64,000 nucleotides of DNA from Chelydra serpentina. Its lineage: Eukaryota; Chordata; Testudines; Chelydridae. A program made the position numbers and the translations under genes. Below are positions 24,846 to 36,809 of this stretch, piece by piece (the stretch's first letter is position 1; each line of letters starts with the position of its first letter). The notes under the pieces were generated by a model. The model was given only the letters and a program-made list of their open reading frames with translations, made no database searches and had not been told where the DNA came from. The DNA lies in assembly GCA_037349315.1 (NCBI GenBank), contig JBAIAC010000048.1, forward strand, positions 42,906,501 to 42,970,500, given 5' to 3'.

Positions 24846-27800
24846 AGAAAGAATGGTCCCTGCATTTACAATTTCAACTGCTGAAGTTTTTTGTTTTTTG
24901 TGGATCTTGCAAATATTTTCCCTGCAGTGAAGGCTTTATTTTAATAGAGATTTCCCTGTGAAATTGCAGACTTGGCAGGCTCTTTCCTGCAAGGAAAATC
25001 ACTTTAATGCAGTCTGTAGGATATGTCTCTCTTCACAGAGCATCCTGGGGGAAAGAGAGTGTATGCCCCAGCTAGCTCCTGCCTTTGTTTGTCCCCGGGG
25101 CTGAAAAGCTGCTCTGAATTAACTGTGTGTTAGAAGAGCAGTCTAGGTACTGAAGTTACCCAGCAGGGTTATGTAGTGTGCTAGATACAATTTTATAGCT
25201 ATAGTATTGCTCAAGCCTTTTTATGCCCTTGAATAGATATTTATATGTTCTTCAACCTATGTTAGTGTATATTGATTTTTAACCACACTGTTCAAGGACC
25301 ATAATGGGTTATTAATTTCACCTTTCTCAACTCTGTGATCTCTTCTTACAAATTCACAGGTTTTTATTTTAAGCACTAAAAACAAAACTATCTTTACACT
25401 TTCATGGTTTTGTTTGATGGTTTATTAATCCTGAAATGCTGAGCAAAGGTGGTCCTGCTTAAAATCTAGAACCTTAACTTCCTTCTGCTTCATCATATGA
25501 AGATATATTTCAAGCAGAGGTGGGCCAAAGCTGGAACCTCAAATCTGAACCTCTTTAAAGTTTAGGAATGGAGTGAACTTGCATTCCAGTCTCCAGATCT
25601 GAACCCACTGTTAGGATACAAAACTAGGAGGGCCTGTTTTCCCTTTCTTGTTTTGATGCAGCTAAAATCTCACAAGAACTGAAAGATTTCAGCCTGAAAT
25701 CTCTGAAAAGAGCTGATCTCATAATATTTCCATCTTTTTGGACAGAACTCTTCTTAGAACAGTTCATAAAACTTCAGCACTCCTGAAACCAAACCCAAAT
25801 CCTAATCCTAATTCGACTTTGATCCACAACCCCAAAATTTAACCTAAATGTTAATCTGGATCCAAATGTTGCTTTCTCATTCCATCTGTCATATTAGGGG
25901 CCAATTCTCACCATAGAGGTGCTCATGGCTTTATTAGTTTTGTTTTGTTTTTTTTGCACTAACATTTTCTAAAGTTGGAGGGGGAAAGTATAATTTGCTT
26001 AGCCCTTTGTTTCCGGTCAAAGCAGACCAACTGGATTTGAATTCATAAAACATTATTTTCTTCAGAGCAACTAGAAGTTTTGCACTTGCTCTTAAACCAC
26101 AGCAAATTGCTGTCTTTGGATTTTACTGGTCAAAATTCTGTAACATTGAGTTTATTTGACATTTTGACCATTTGGGAATTAAAATATCCCATATAACTGT
26201 TCTTATTTTGTGTGCTTTAAAATCCATCCTTGTGACAAACTTTAATTTTTTTCGTAAATTTAGAGCAGATCATTAATTTAGACTATTTTCTTTACTTTTT
26301 AAAGTATTCTAACAGAACATAATACATATGTTTTATTCAGAAACCAGCTCTGGGCATTTCTTTCCACCCACCTTGCTGAATAGTACTAATTATTCAAGTT
26401 CATATTTAATACACACCCCTTCCAAAATGCCAACATCAGCTAAATAATGACCAAAACAGAAACAAAAGACTTCCACAGTAGAGCCTAGAGTCTTGTGTTG
26501 ACAGAGACATGATGTCAGAAACTCATGAATCTGAACTACACAAGTGATATAACCTCCAATGTAATTTGGCAAAGCAGATGCAATTATAGCTTTTACTGTG
26601 CTCGAATAAACAGATGTACTACTGTGTTAAATTAATAATAATATCCCAGGATTGTTGCGCTGTGTGTCACCCTGAAGCCAAGAATGTCTGTTGAGTCAGT
26701 GTGAAGCAATTGGAAACAATTACAAGCATGGTTGAGCTCTTTGTTCAGAATACCACCTGGTTCAATCATCACTGAGGTTCATAGTCTGTTACCATCCAAT
26801 TTTTAAATTCTCAGCAATTTGTACTTTACAAATTATACCTGTGCAGTGTATAGTAAGGCATGTATCTGTGCCATGCCAAGAGTCCGAGACTATTGTAATA
26901 TCAAAGATCACGCAGTCACCAGCCTTACTCTATAGCATAATTTGCATAATAATTTCATTGCTTGTATGAGAGAGACTGCTGAGAAGGTGGATTACTTGGC
27001 CCAGCTGCCACACCCAGGCAACAGCAAGGGCTTTGAACTACTAGTTTGTTTTAACTTTGTACCAGCAGTGATAGCTTCATGCTGAAGTTTCTAGCTAAAG
27101 GTGGTCAGGACTATTCCTTTCAGCAGGACACTGTTTCTTTCTTAATTCTGAAATTAAATCTCAGCAATCATTTGGCTGTTGTTTTGGGACAAATGCAGGT
27201 AAATGTAATGGAACCCCAAAACTGAGCTAAATAATCACAATTGTTCATTTTGCAGTGATTTCAAACACTGTGCTGATGAAGACTAGGTTTGATTGTACTT
27301 GGTAATTCTTATTTCAATCTTATGTAGTAGCAATATGTTAGGAAATTGTTTGTGATAATATTATTGTCCCTCCATTTTCCTTGGACTTTGACCTTATAGT
27401 TAAATGATTATTGCCAAGTGTCTTATCACAGTGAGAGAATTGAATTATTTAAAAAAAAACCAGAGGGGCAATGATATTATTGGTATTATAATACAAGTAT
27501 GAGCAACACCAGGTCAAGCCATATCTTAATTCTTAAAATAAAACCAGAGGCCAAAATCTTGGCCTTCCACTGCTATATCAACCCCTTCAGCATTCACCCA
27601 GCTGTGTTTTAAAGACTGTCTCCAGTGATACCTGTCCTCAAAGAGGTTTCTGATACCCTCTAATGATACCTACGCTCTCTGAAGCTGACATCCGCTCTAG
27701 CTCGTCTGAATTCCCAGTTCTGCTCCTGCATCCTCCATGTTGTATCTGGAGTGCGACTGCAGTTGTTGCTAACTGGAATGTTCAGAACGTAAAGATGTTA

Positions 27801-28055
27801 CACAAGCCATCGACCGACCAGAGAACAAACTGACTGCTGCCCCGCCTCCTGCTTGGGATGGAAGGGCACACTTGTATTACAATACAATATGTTCAGTAAA
27901 AGTTTAATTCTAACAATTTCTGGATTAGATTCACCGTGCATTGTCGTGTATGTAAATTACTGCTTTTATTGTTTTTAGCTTAATTTGTATTGAGGAAATG
28001 TCTTTAAATATGTGCCCATGATTGCAAATTTACTGTCTATTGTGACACTAACCAG

Positions 28056-28550
28056 GGCTCTCAAGGAGATCAGAGGAATGACCATTCAGCCCCAGAACGA
28101 ACTGGCTCACAAGTTGAAGAGGAAGCACGGATTGAACCCACGAAGAAATTTCTACATCGTTCATCTTCCTCGGCACAACACCATAACCATCGCAGTGGTG
28201 TTAGCCGAGGCCTGTCTAGGCAAGAAACGTTTGATTCAGAAACCCAAGACAGCAGAGATTCAGCTTACATAGAACCAAAGGAAGAGTACTTACATGAGCA
28301 TGGTGACCACAATGATTCTCACAGAGATCACAGTCATAGAGACGAGTCACATGGGAGCAGTGATCACAGACATAGGGAATCAAGGCATCGCTCAAAGGAA
28401 AGGGACCGAGAGCAGGACCACAATGAATGCAACAAACAACGCAGTCGTCATAAATCAAGGGACCAATATTGTGACAAGGATGGGGAAGTGATATCTAGAA
28501 AACGCAATGACACAGGAGACTGGAACAGGGATGTATACATCCGCCAGTAA
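28056..28550 (+). CDS. CACNB2: CACNB2 terminal exon: His/Arg/Ser-rich C-terminal tail
   Basis: After the acceptor CACTAACCAG the frame runs 164 codons to TAA at 28548. It begins [19 protein letters not shown], passes [20 protein letters not shown] and AYIEPKEEY, then a His/Asp/Arg/Ser-rich stretch, and ends [20 protein letters not shown] followed by IRQ. The [10 protein letters not shown] block and the VYIRQ terminus identify CACNB2 and exclude CACNB1, 3 and 4. The exon contains no methionine, so a start-to-stop ORF search misses it. An ATG-started frame at 28012-28272 overlaps it in another frame and is spurious. The CACNB2 C-terminus is cytosolic and is the least structured part of the subunit. 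Phase 0 entry matches the previous exon. Confidence 0.97.
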   Translation, partial: GSQGDQRNDHSAPERTGSQVEEEARIEPTKKFLHRSSSSAQHHNHRSGVSRGLSRQETFDSETQDSRDSAYIEPKEEYLHEHGDHNDSHRDHSHRDESHGSSDHRHRESRHRSKERDREQDHNECNKQRSRHKSRDQYCDKDGEVISRKRNDTGDWNRDVYIRQ

Positions 28551-29870
28551 CTTTTGCCTCTGGTAGTTTTGTGTTTCTTTGAAGTCTTGTATAACAACAC
28601 CCCTTGAAAATATCTTTGGGTTCTTCATTGCAGAACATATGGTATCCTTCTGTATGCTGATTTGTATTGCTGTTGCTTGCATAGCAATAGCATGAAATAG
28701 AATATTCATATACTTATTTTTTGATTAGTGCTATATAAATTGGCATAGTACAACTGCAGAGCTCCTGATGTTGTACTGTGCTTTTTTCAAGCTGTTTTTG
28801 GTAGCAGCCACTTGAACAATATCTGTTGCCATCAAGGTGGTGTTAGTGTTTTAAAACAAGGTACAGTTGATGTTTAATAACCTCCCGTGTATTCAGCAAG
28901 CCAGAATCAGCACATACAAAACTGAAACTCATCTGTTTTGATTTTTAATTTGTATGCACTTGATTTGCATATTGATTTAAGAGCCACTATCTGTTGCTTG
29001 TACCTCTAGTGGACTCCATTTGGGGACAGAATTCAGTCTTGCCTTACACACAGGGAATCATAAAGTCAAAATCTATTTTCTATGTACTGGTACTGTGTAC
29101 TGTATATACAGTTTATAAATGTTATTTCTGCAGACACCTTCTTACTATATAAGTTTGACCACACTGTTTTAGAGTCCTAATGCCTAGTCAGCAGATTTGC
29201 TTTTGAATTACTGGCAACTGGAACTAGCCTCATTCAGGAAATTTGTAAAAGTGTTCAATCTAGACATTTTTTTCTTCTGTAGCTGAAAGCTTGTACTTAC
29301 TGTAAATATGAATGAATGAATGTTTGAGATAAAAGGTTTGATTCCTATATTTTATGCCATCCTTGCAAACTAATAATTTCTCATTTTAAATTGATGATAA
29401 TTAACCGAGCGCTATAAATTGTTCTACACACATCAGACAAATTGTAATGGACACACTAATTTTTGTCTCATTGTCAGAATGCTGGAGCATACATCATGGG
29501 CGGGGGGTGGGAGGGGGTGGGCGCGTGCACGCACATGAAGTTCAGTGTTCTAAGAGGATCCAGTGAAGGAAATACGAGATTACTCAAAATTCCAACCAGT
29601 TGGTTTCTTTATTCTAGCTGTTATTTTCAAAATCTGAATTGCAGTCAGGGAACATGAGGAAGTTCGCTGCTACACGTAATTGGGAAAGCATAAATCTGCT
29701 GACTGTTTGTTGAGACTCCAGGAGAGTAAAAACACAGGCAAATGTTACTGTAAGTGTTTCACTGGAAATGTAAAATCTTTGTGTTTTAGAGTATTTGTTT
29801 TAGTAAGAAAAGTTTACACAGCTTGTGGAGAGTTATTTTGTTGGAAAATAAAATTTTTTGTAGCTTCTCC
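28551..29870 (+). other. CACNB2: CACNB2 3' untranslated region (probable)
   Basis: AT-rich sequence after the stop codon. The first canonical AATAAA on the plus strand that I find is at 29847-29852, followed by a T-rich stretch, so the transcript may end near 29870. Alternative or earlier sites are possible. The true end needs transcript data. Confidence 0.5.
29847..29852 (+). terminator. Candidate polyadenylation signal AATAAA for CACNB2
   Basis: Canonical hexamer about 1.3 kb after the CACNB2 stop, followed within 30 bases by a T-rich element (ATTTTTTGTAGC, then TTTTTTCT). Confidence 0.45.
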
Positions 29871-32800
29871 ACTTTTTTCTACACTTGCCGCTTACTCTGT
29901 AGTCCTACTTTGCAGCCAGGTCTGACCTCGATCCTTCAGCTAAAAGGTTGTCTGCCAGTAAGAGCCCAGAAAAAGGACTGTTATAACCAAAGGTTCCATC
30001 CGTTATGAACTCACTATAGAAACGTGTTGAAATCAAATGGAGTGACAACTCACTATATTGTGCACCGAGTACCTGTTTTACTGGTAAGTGGGACACAATG
30101 TATTACTTTTTGGCTTCAGATCCCATGCTCCTGCCTAGATTAAATTCTATTCTGTGTCACAGATAATGATTTTAGTAGTTTTAAGAATCAAACACTCCCT
30201 GTGCTTGTAAGTAGCACAGATTATATAAAGAATACAGAATTGGGGTCGTACTCATTTATAACTCTGCATGTTTTTATATGTTACATATTTTCTTGAAAAA
30301 AGGTGGATATTGGAATTGCCTGACCAAGTATTTGATACCATTATAGTGAAATGTGTAAGAAGTACATGAGATTCATTTTAAAAAATTCCATTCCTTTATT
30401 CCAGGTCTAAATAATTATGTTTCCACCCTTTGGGAAATATTTTTTCCCTAAAAAAGGCTTTGGGGTATTTTTTTTTAATAAATAGAGGGTGAAATTTTCC
30501 TGTCAGGTATCTGACCATAACTCCTGTTGCTGTCACTCATAGGCATCCAAGAACAGCGTTTGACTGAATGTGTGCACTAGGGGAAGGGACGGTAAGGGTC
30601 TCTTTCTAGAAACAAAGTTATAAGCATTTGTATACACTTTAACTACCTTTCTAGCAAAATGAAGATAGTTTGTAGACCTGTTACACTACTAAACGGCGTT
30701 GTACAAATGGTGGATGTATATGTACATGTTGGGATCCTTTTTAACATGGAGCTGTATCAGGTCATCAGTGGGAACTGATGTTGCAAGTATATTTGCTGTT
30801 TGAAATGTTACAAATCATTTTTAACTGAAAGAGCTTGTTATATATCATTGCCCTCTAGACTCCTACTCTAGCAATTTTACCAGCTTGAAGTTGCTCAGCT
30901 GTGAATGGTAATTCTCTAACCTACTCCAACTATTATGTCAGTTAGTTCCTCCACAGAAACTACCTGTGGATTCCACCCTTGGCAGTCAAAACCTAGCCTT
31001 TTATTTTTACTTTCATTCCATGTAGATTTTTGTCCTCAAAATATTTCTTAGGGAAAGTTTTGCAGCATTTGAAATCTCTAAGCAGCTATAAATGGAAACT
31101 TTGCCAGTTTGTTCATCTCTTTATATGGATGTCCACTGTAAACAAAGAACATACATGGAATCCTGGCATGGGATAAATGGAATATTTATTGGTTCACGGA
31201 ACATACATTCTCTTTTCACAAAGGAAAACATGTGCCCTAAACCAGGTCAATGACATTATCCTGCTTTGTGTTGAACATCTATTGCATATTGGGAATGTAC
31301 CAGTACTTAAACTGCATTCCTTGAACTAGCAATTTCATTTTCTTAAATTCTATGCATGACATTTCTCCCCCAGTGAGAAAGTGGTTGTAGTACTGCCTTG
31401 TCACTATACCGTTTGCAATATAAGCTGCTTGCTATGCTCTATTGTTGAAAAGCATTTGGCACTTAGAAGTGTTGACCAGCATGTTTTAAAATACTTCAAC
31501 TGGAGGACATATGAAAGGCTGCTGTAGTGAAGTACTTTTTCCTCAATGATTAGCCACTTGGAAAGTTTGGTAATATTTGTATTGTGATAGTGCCAGAGGT
31601 CCCAATCTGCATCAGGACCCTTGTGTATAGGCCCTGCACAAACCCACAGTAAGAAACAGCCGCGCTACCCTGCCAAGCTAAAAAGATAAAGGGATGGGAA
31701 GCATGATAAAACATGAAGCCACCTGCTCAGGAGAGGTGATACATGTATCGTGCTAGTTCTAAAATTTTTTGCCCTCAGGACAATCAGCATAGGAAGCGTG
31801 AAGGGAGAGGGATACAATTGAATATATACAGTGTATATGCACATTTTATTATATACCTTTTTGTATGTCTTTTTAAAATTAATACACATCAATGCTAGCC
31901 AACAGCCCAGTTCAGCCTAACCGCTATCAGTTTCTTGTAGACACCATGGACGAAGGCAATCTTGAGAAACAATTTGAAGGTGCAATGAGTAGTGGTCCTA
32001 CAGATCAGATCAGGGTGGGTATTCTGTGCATACAGGCCAGTGTGCAAGAAAGAGAAAATATATGTATGCAGGAAGCTAGGATCAGGATGGGGGTCAGGGT
32101 GCCGAATGACAGGAGGTAAAAAAATCATTTTGCAGTCCATCAATCAACTGACTAATCATTATCCAGGAAAAGATTGTAAATAAAAACACAAGTGACATAC
32201 TCCATGCTGGGGTTTTAACGGATTCCATAAACTGTCTCTGGAGTTTGGAAATAGAGAAGTTTTTTTTTTTAATGTTTATGTTCATTAAACTGTAGTATGT
32301 AACTACTCACGTTCACTTCTTGATTTGGCCCTATTTAACCACAGCAAACTGGGGCAGTGGTTTACACCATATGAGAGAAAAATTTGCAAAACGTTGTGGG
32401 AGCTCCTCATTTTTGCCCACACAACCAGAGTGTTTGGCTTTTTTTGTAGGTGGAGCATGAGGTGAAATCCTCGCCCCCAACCCAGGGTCAAAGTGCAGAG
32501 CAGCTGTAACCTCTTCCCTCCCCCTCCAGTGTGACTACTCAACTACAAACCATGTGGTGTCAGTCTTCCCCAGCCCTACTCATCAGAAGTGAATGTCACC
32601 CAGTTGAACAGCTGTGGGACAGTATGGATTTTGCTGCTAATCATTTCTAAGCTTTGTTGGTTTGTTAGTCACTGGAACTGGTTTTCAGAACATGTCACTC
32701 CTGCTCATTAGCCAAATTTTAAATCAGTAGATAATCTGATTTCACTGTAATGCATTTTCTGTCAACATAATTTTTTATTTCTTAATATTAATCATTTGTC

Positions 32801-33476
32801 ATAATGTCTTTGCCTCCTATATCATCTTTCAGGAAGCAACATCCTTTAGTTTTTCCTTTTCTGTAAGTTCTCCGATATCTTTTTACCATTGTGGTCTGAG
32901 CCCCCAGTAATTCAGATTGACTGGATTATTTCCCGGATACCCATTCTTCTGAATCTTTTACAATCTTCACTTTACTCCGCTCCATTCCCTCCCCTCAGGA
33001 GAAAAGCACATCATAAGCAGCTCTACCAAGGTAGGCAAGAAACGGAGAAGTTACTTTTCACACTGTGAAGTAACATTCTTCTATTATACATTCTGCCTGT
33101 ATATCTCGAATCTTCCACCTAATTGTGAGGGAATGAAACATTTTGTGAATGTAATTGCATATACCATTTTCTTGTGAATACTTTTAATACTAATATTGCT
33201 TTGATTCTCACAAATTCCCAGAATGTCTCTTCTAAGTTACCTTCCAATTTTTATAGAACTGGATTGCATAGGCACATAAGGTCACCATTTCTTTCTATAG
33301 CACAGCATTCTAATGGTGTGTTCCTAGGCAGCAAGCAAATCTTTAAAAAGCCAGTGGGTTACACAAGGTGTAATATCAGATCAAAATTTCCTTCATTTAA
33401 CTAATACATATTTTGTTAATCTGATCACCCCTGTGTGTGTGTGTGAGATATGTTTATATATATCGATATAGGTAAT
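29871..33476. other. Intergenic sequence after CACNB2, few recognisable elements
   Basis: AT-rich. A short SINE-tail-like piece (ATAGTGCCAGAGGTCCCAAT ... CCCTGCACAAACCCACAGTA) sits at about 31585-31660. I see no gene. Short open frames here carry no recognisable domain. Confidence 0.6.
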
Positions 33477-33629
33477 CTGCTGGCGGGCCGCGAGACAGAT
33501 TGTTTGTTTACATTGACCCTCCCCAGACACAGCCACCTGCAGCTGGCCGCCGCTTCCCACAGCTCCCATCGATGAAGTGGGTTTTAGCCCACGAAAGCTT
33601 TATGCCTGAATAAATTTGTTAGTCTCTAA
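33477..33629 (+). mobile_element. MITE fragment joined to a Penelope-like 3' tail; host site of the Harbinger element
   Basis: The first half (GCGGGCCGCGAGACAG to CCACAGCTCCC) is a GC-rich MITE fragment. From about 33571 the sequence ATGAAGTGGGTTTTAGCCCA followed by CGAAAGCTTTATGCC, with AATAAATTTGTTAGTCTC after it, is a turtle repeat tail I associate with Penelope-like elements. The tail resumes at 38432 (GGTGCCAAAAGGATTCCTT), so the Harbinger element landed inside it. Confidence 0.6.
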
Positions 33630-33992
33630 GGCCTGGTCTACACTAGGAGTTTATATCGAATTTAGCAGTGTTAAATCGAATTAACCCTGCACCCGTCCAC
33701 CCAACAACGCCATTTATTTCGATATAAAGGACTCTTAAAATCGATTTCTGTACTCCTCCCCGACGAAGGGATTAGCGTTAAAATCGATATTGCCGTGTCA
33801 AATTAGGGTTAGTGTGGACGGAATTTGACACTAATAGCTCCAGGAGCTATCCCACAGTGCACCACTGCGACCTCTCTGGACAGCGGTCCCAGCTCGGATG
33901 CTCTGGCCAGGGAAAGCCCCAGGTAAAGCCCCGGGAACATTTGAATTTAATTTCCTGTTTGGCCAGTGTGGCGAGCTCAGCAGCACAGGTAA

Positions 33993-34579
33993 CAATGCAG
34001 AGCTCTTCAGCAGAGGTGACCGTGCAATCCCAGAATAGAAAGAGGGCGCCAGCATGGACAGAACGGGAGGTGTTAGATCTGATAGCAGTCTAGGGAGATG
34101 AATCCGTGCTAGCAGAGCTAGCATCAAAAAGACGTAATGCAAAAATCTATGAAAAAATCACCAAGGCCATGACGGAAAGAGGCTACAACGCCTCTTGGGG
34201 ATGCAACGCAGTGCTGCGTTAAAATTAAGGCGCTGAGACAAGCTTACCAGAAGACCAAAGAGTCAAACGGACGCTCCGGGTCAGATCCCCAGACATGCCG
34301 CTTCTACGCTGCGCTGCATGCCATCCTAGGGGGGGACGCCACCACTACCCCACCCATGTCCGTGGACTCCGAGGATGTGGTATTCTCATCACTCGCTTCC
34401 TCTGAGGTTTTTTGCGGATGGGAAAGATGATGAGGGGGATGATGAGGACGAGGTAGTCGACAGCGCTCTGCAGGGTGATTTCCCCGACAGCCAGGAACTT
34501 TTCCTCACCCTGACAGAGATCCCTTCCCAACCCTCCCAAGGCAGTATCCCGGACCGTGAAGCCAGAGAAGGCACATCAG
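33993..34579 (+). pseudogene. Harbinger Myb/SANT-like protein, exon 1 (degraded)
   Basis: Plus-strand reading gives RKRAPAWTEREVLDLIAV, then an in-frame TAG where the family has a tryptophan, then GDESVLAELASKRRNAKIYE, KITKAMTERGYN, a frame break near 34195-34225, and KALRQAYQKTKESNGRSGSD. Later comes an acidic Asp/Glu stretch and LTEIPSQPSQGSIPDREARE, up to the CATCAG|GTGAGT donor. The trihelix-like Myb/SANT domain binds the element's ends and helps bring the transposase to the nucleus in Harbinger systems. The stop and the frame break make this copy non-functional. The upstream start is uncertain. Confidence 0.8.
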
Positions 34580-35656
34580 GTGAGTGTATCTTTTCAACAG
34601 AAAAGACATGGTTGTAAAGCAATTGGTTTTTAATGGTTACTTTGCCCTGAGGACTTGGGATGCATTCGTGGCCAGTAGAGCTACTGGAAAAGTCTGTTAA
34701 CATGTCTGGGGATGGAGCGGAAATCCTCCAGGGACATCTCCACGAAGCTCTCCTGGAGGTACTCTAAAAGCCTTTGCAGAAGGTTTCTGGGGAGAGCAGC
34801 CTTATTGCGTCCTCCATGGTAGGAAACTTTACCATGCCAGGCCAGTAGCAAGTACTCTGGTATCATTGCATGGCAAAGACTGGCAGCATATGGCCCCGGT
34901 GTTTGCTGGCATTCAAGCAACATCCGTTATCACTCTGAGGATAACACAGACAGAGAGAGATTATTCATGGTGACCTGTTTGAAATACGGGAATTTAATTA
35001 TGGGGACAGTCAGAGGTGGCCGTTTCTACTGGGCTGTTTGCCTGTTTCTGAAAATAAATCCTCCCCGCAGTTTCCAGCCATGCGGTGGGGGATGGGAGGG
35101 TGATCGTTCATGCTGGGCAGTTGGCATTCGGCTAGCAGGGAGCTTCCCTGATACCAGCCACGCGGTGGGAGCGGGAAGGGGGGCTGTTCATGCTGGGCAG
35201 TTGGTGTTCGGCTAGCAGGAAGCTTCCCTGCTACCAGCCACGCGGTGGGAGCGAGGAGGGGGATCGTTCATGCTGGGCTGTTGGCGTTCGGCTAGCAGGG
35301 TGCGTCCCTGATACCAGCCACGCGTTTGGGTGACGGCGAAAGCTAGCATCCCAGAGAATGGGATGGCTGGAGTTACTTTGTTTTGAGTTACTTGGCTTTG
35401 AGCGTGAAAGGAGGGCGCTGCTGTTAATTAAGGTTTCCGAAGCCAAAAATCTATGGATTACCATGACCGCCCACTAGCCGAATTCTGTTGCCCAGCCCTG
35501 CGTGTGTGATCTGTACACCAAAGCCCCAGGCGACCTTGTACTGAAAGTATATTTGGTAGGTACTGTGAATGGTGCTGTTCACCGCAAAAGAGTATAAGCA
35601 TTGTTCTGTAAAATGTATCTATTTAAAAAATTCACACCCTTTTTTTCATCCCACAG
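34580..35656 (+). other. Intron of the Harbinger Myb-like gene
   Basis: It lies between the CATCAG|GTGAGT donor and the TTTCATCCCACAG acceptor, and both exons read in the same protein family. It contains the 80-bp tandem array at about 35072-35336 and no open frame I credit. Confidence 0.75.
35072..35336. repeat. Tandem repeat, 80-bp unit, about 3.3 copies
   Basis: The word TTCATGCTGGGC recurs exactly 80 bp apart (near 35108, 35188 and 35268). The surrounding words CGGCTAGCAGG, CTTCCCTG and ACCAGCCACGCGGTGGGA recur with it. Units differ by a few substitutions. Confidence 0.9.
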
Positions 35657-36000
35657 CTGCAACTGTCCCTAGGCTTCCCCCGGCATCTCCCTCCCAAAGG
35701 CTGTTGCAGATAAGGCAGAGAAAGAAACGCATACGGGACGAGATGTTCTCTGAGCTGATGCAGTGCTCCTGCACTGAATTAGCTCAGCAGAATGTGTGGA
35801 GGGACAGAATTTCCCAGTACAAGGAAGCAGCCAGTGAACGGGAGGACAGGAGGGACGCTCGAGCTGTGAGAGGTGGCATCAGGAAGACCAGAGGGTGACA
35901 GAGGCGATGCTTGGGCTACTGCGGGAGCAAACCGACACACTCCGTCGTCTGGTGGATGTTCTGCAGGAACGCAGGCAGGATGACAGACCACCGCTGCAGC
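35657..36000 (+). pseudogene. Harbinger Myb-like protein, exon 2 (frameshifted)
   Basis: After the acceptor the frame reads AATVPRLPPASPSQRLLQIR, QRKKRIRDEMFSELMQCSCT and ELAQQNVWRDRISQYKEAAS, then ends early after a frame break near 35880. The family text resumes in another frame (TEAMLGLLREQTDTLRRLVD ... VLQER). This is the helical, coiled-coil-like C-terminal dimerisation region of the Myb-like protein. Confidence 0.75.
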
Positions 36001-36077
36001 ACATCTGTAACCCCCTCACCCCTCCCCAAGTCCCATAGCCTCCTCACCCAGAGTCCCCAAAACTCGTGGGGGAAGGC

Positions 36078-36465
36078 CATAGGTGCCGACTTTTGTTGGT
36101 GCCGCTGGGTGCTCCCCCCGCCCCCCCAACTCCACCCTAGCCCCGCCCCATCCCTAAATCCCCACCCCCTGGGAAAAATTGGGTGCTGAGCACCCACCAG
36201 CAGGTCCCCGTGAGCTCCCCCACACACACGCTCGCCCACCCAACTCACTCACCTTCTGGGTTCCCTGCGCGGCCGGAGGCGCCTCCCGCTGAAGGCGCTT
36301 TTTTTTAGCCGGAGCAACTGGCTGCCTCTCAGCTGAACCCAGAAGGTGAGTGAGTTGGGTGGGCGGGTGCATCCGGGGGGGGAGCTGCCGGTGGGTACGG
36401 AGCACCCACCAATTTTTCCCCGTGGGTGCTCCAGCCCCGGAGCACCCACGGAGTCGGCGCCTATG
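36078..36465. mobile_element. hAT-like MITE with perfect 8-bp TSD GGGAAGGC, nested in Harbinger
   Basis: It begins CATAGGTGCCGAC and ends GTCGGCGCCTATG, and GGGAAGGC flanks both sides (36070-36077 and 36466-36473). It belongs to the family at 9604-10188: both share GAGCACCCACCAATTTTTCCC-like text and the same ends. It landed in the 3' region of the Harbinger Myb gene, so it is younger than that element. Confidence 0.93.
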
Positions 36466-36635
36466 GGGAAGGCAACGTGCAAACAACCACTCCACCCCTG
36501 CGGATTGCTCAAGCAGCAGAAGGCTGTCATTCAACAAGTTTTGAAACGGCCTCTCCTTCCCTCCTTCCTCCACCCCTCTGCCCACACCCCACCCTGGCCA
36601 CCGTCCCAGTTCTCTCCCTGTCTTCCCAAATCTTG

Positions 36636-36675
36636 AATAAAAAATTGTTGTTTGTGAAACAATGGTGCCTTTATT
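36636..36675. terminator. Facing polyA signals of the two Harbinger genes
   Basis: A plus-strand AATAAA at 36636-36641 would serve the Myb-like gene. A minus-strand AATAAA at 36675-36670 would serve the transposase. Their closeness implies convergent transcripts that end almost back to back. Confidence 0.7.
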
Positions 36676-36809
36676 TCCTTTCAAAGCAAGGTGTGCTGGA
36701 AGGGGGTTGGTGATTAGATAGGATAGGCAATATAAACAGAGTAAACAAATGGGGGCAGGTTCTCATCAAGGAGAAACAAACATAAGAGTCACTGATTACC
36801 CCGGTCAGT

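Larger units (their letters stand above)
22835..28055 (+). other. CACNB2: CACNB2 last intron, 5.2 kb
   Basis: GTATAG donor to a TGACACTAACCAG acceptor. It holds the MITE at 23670-24031, the SINE remnant at 24087-24380 and the MITE at 24556-24845. The stretch 24850-28055 is mostly AT-rich sequence with no element I can name. Confidence 0.85.

Noticed and set aside
28012..28272. ATG-started 86-codon plus-strand frame
   Set aside because: Out of frame with the CACNB2 terminal exon that fully explains the region, and it starts before the splice acceptor.
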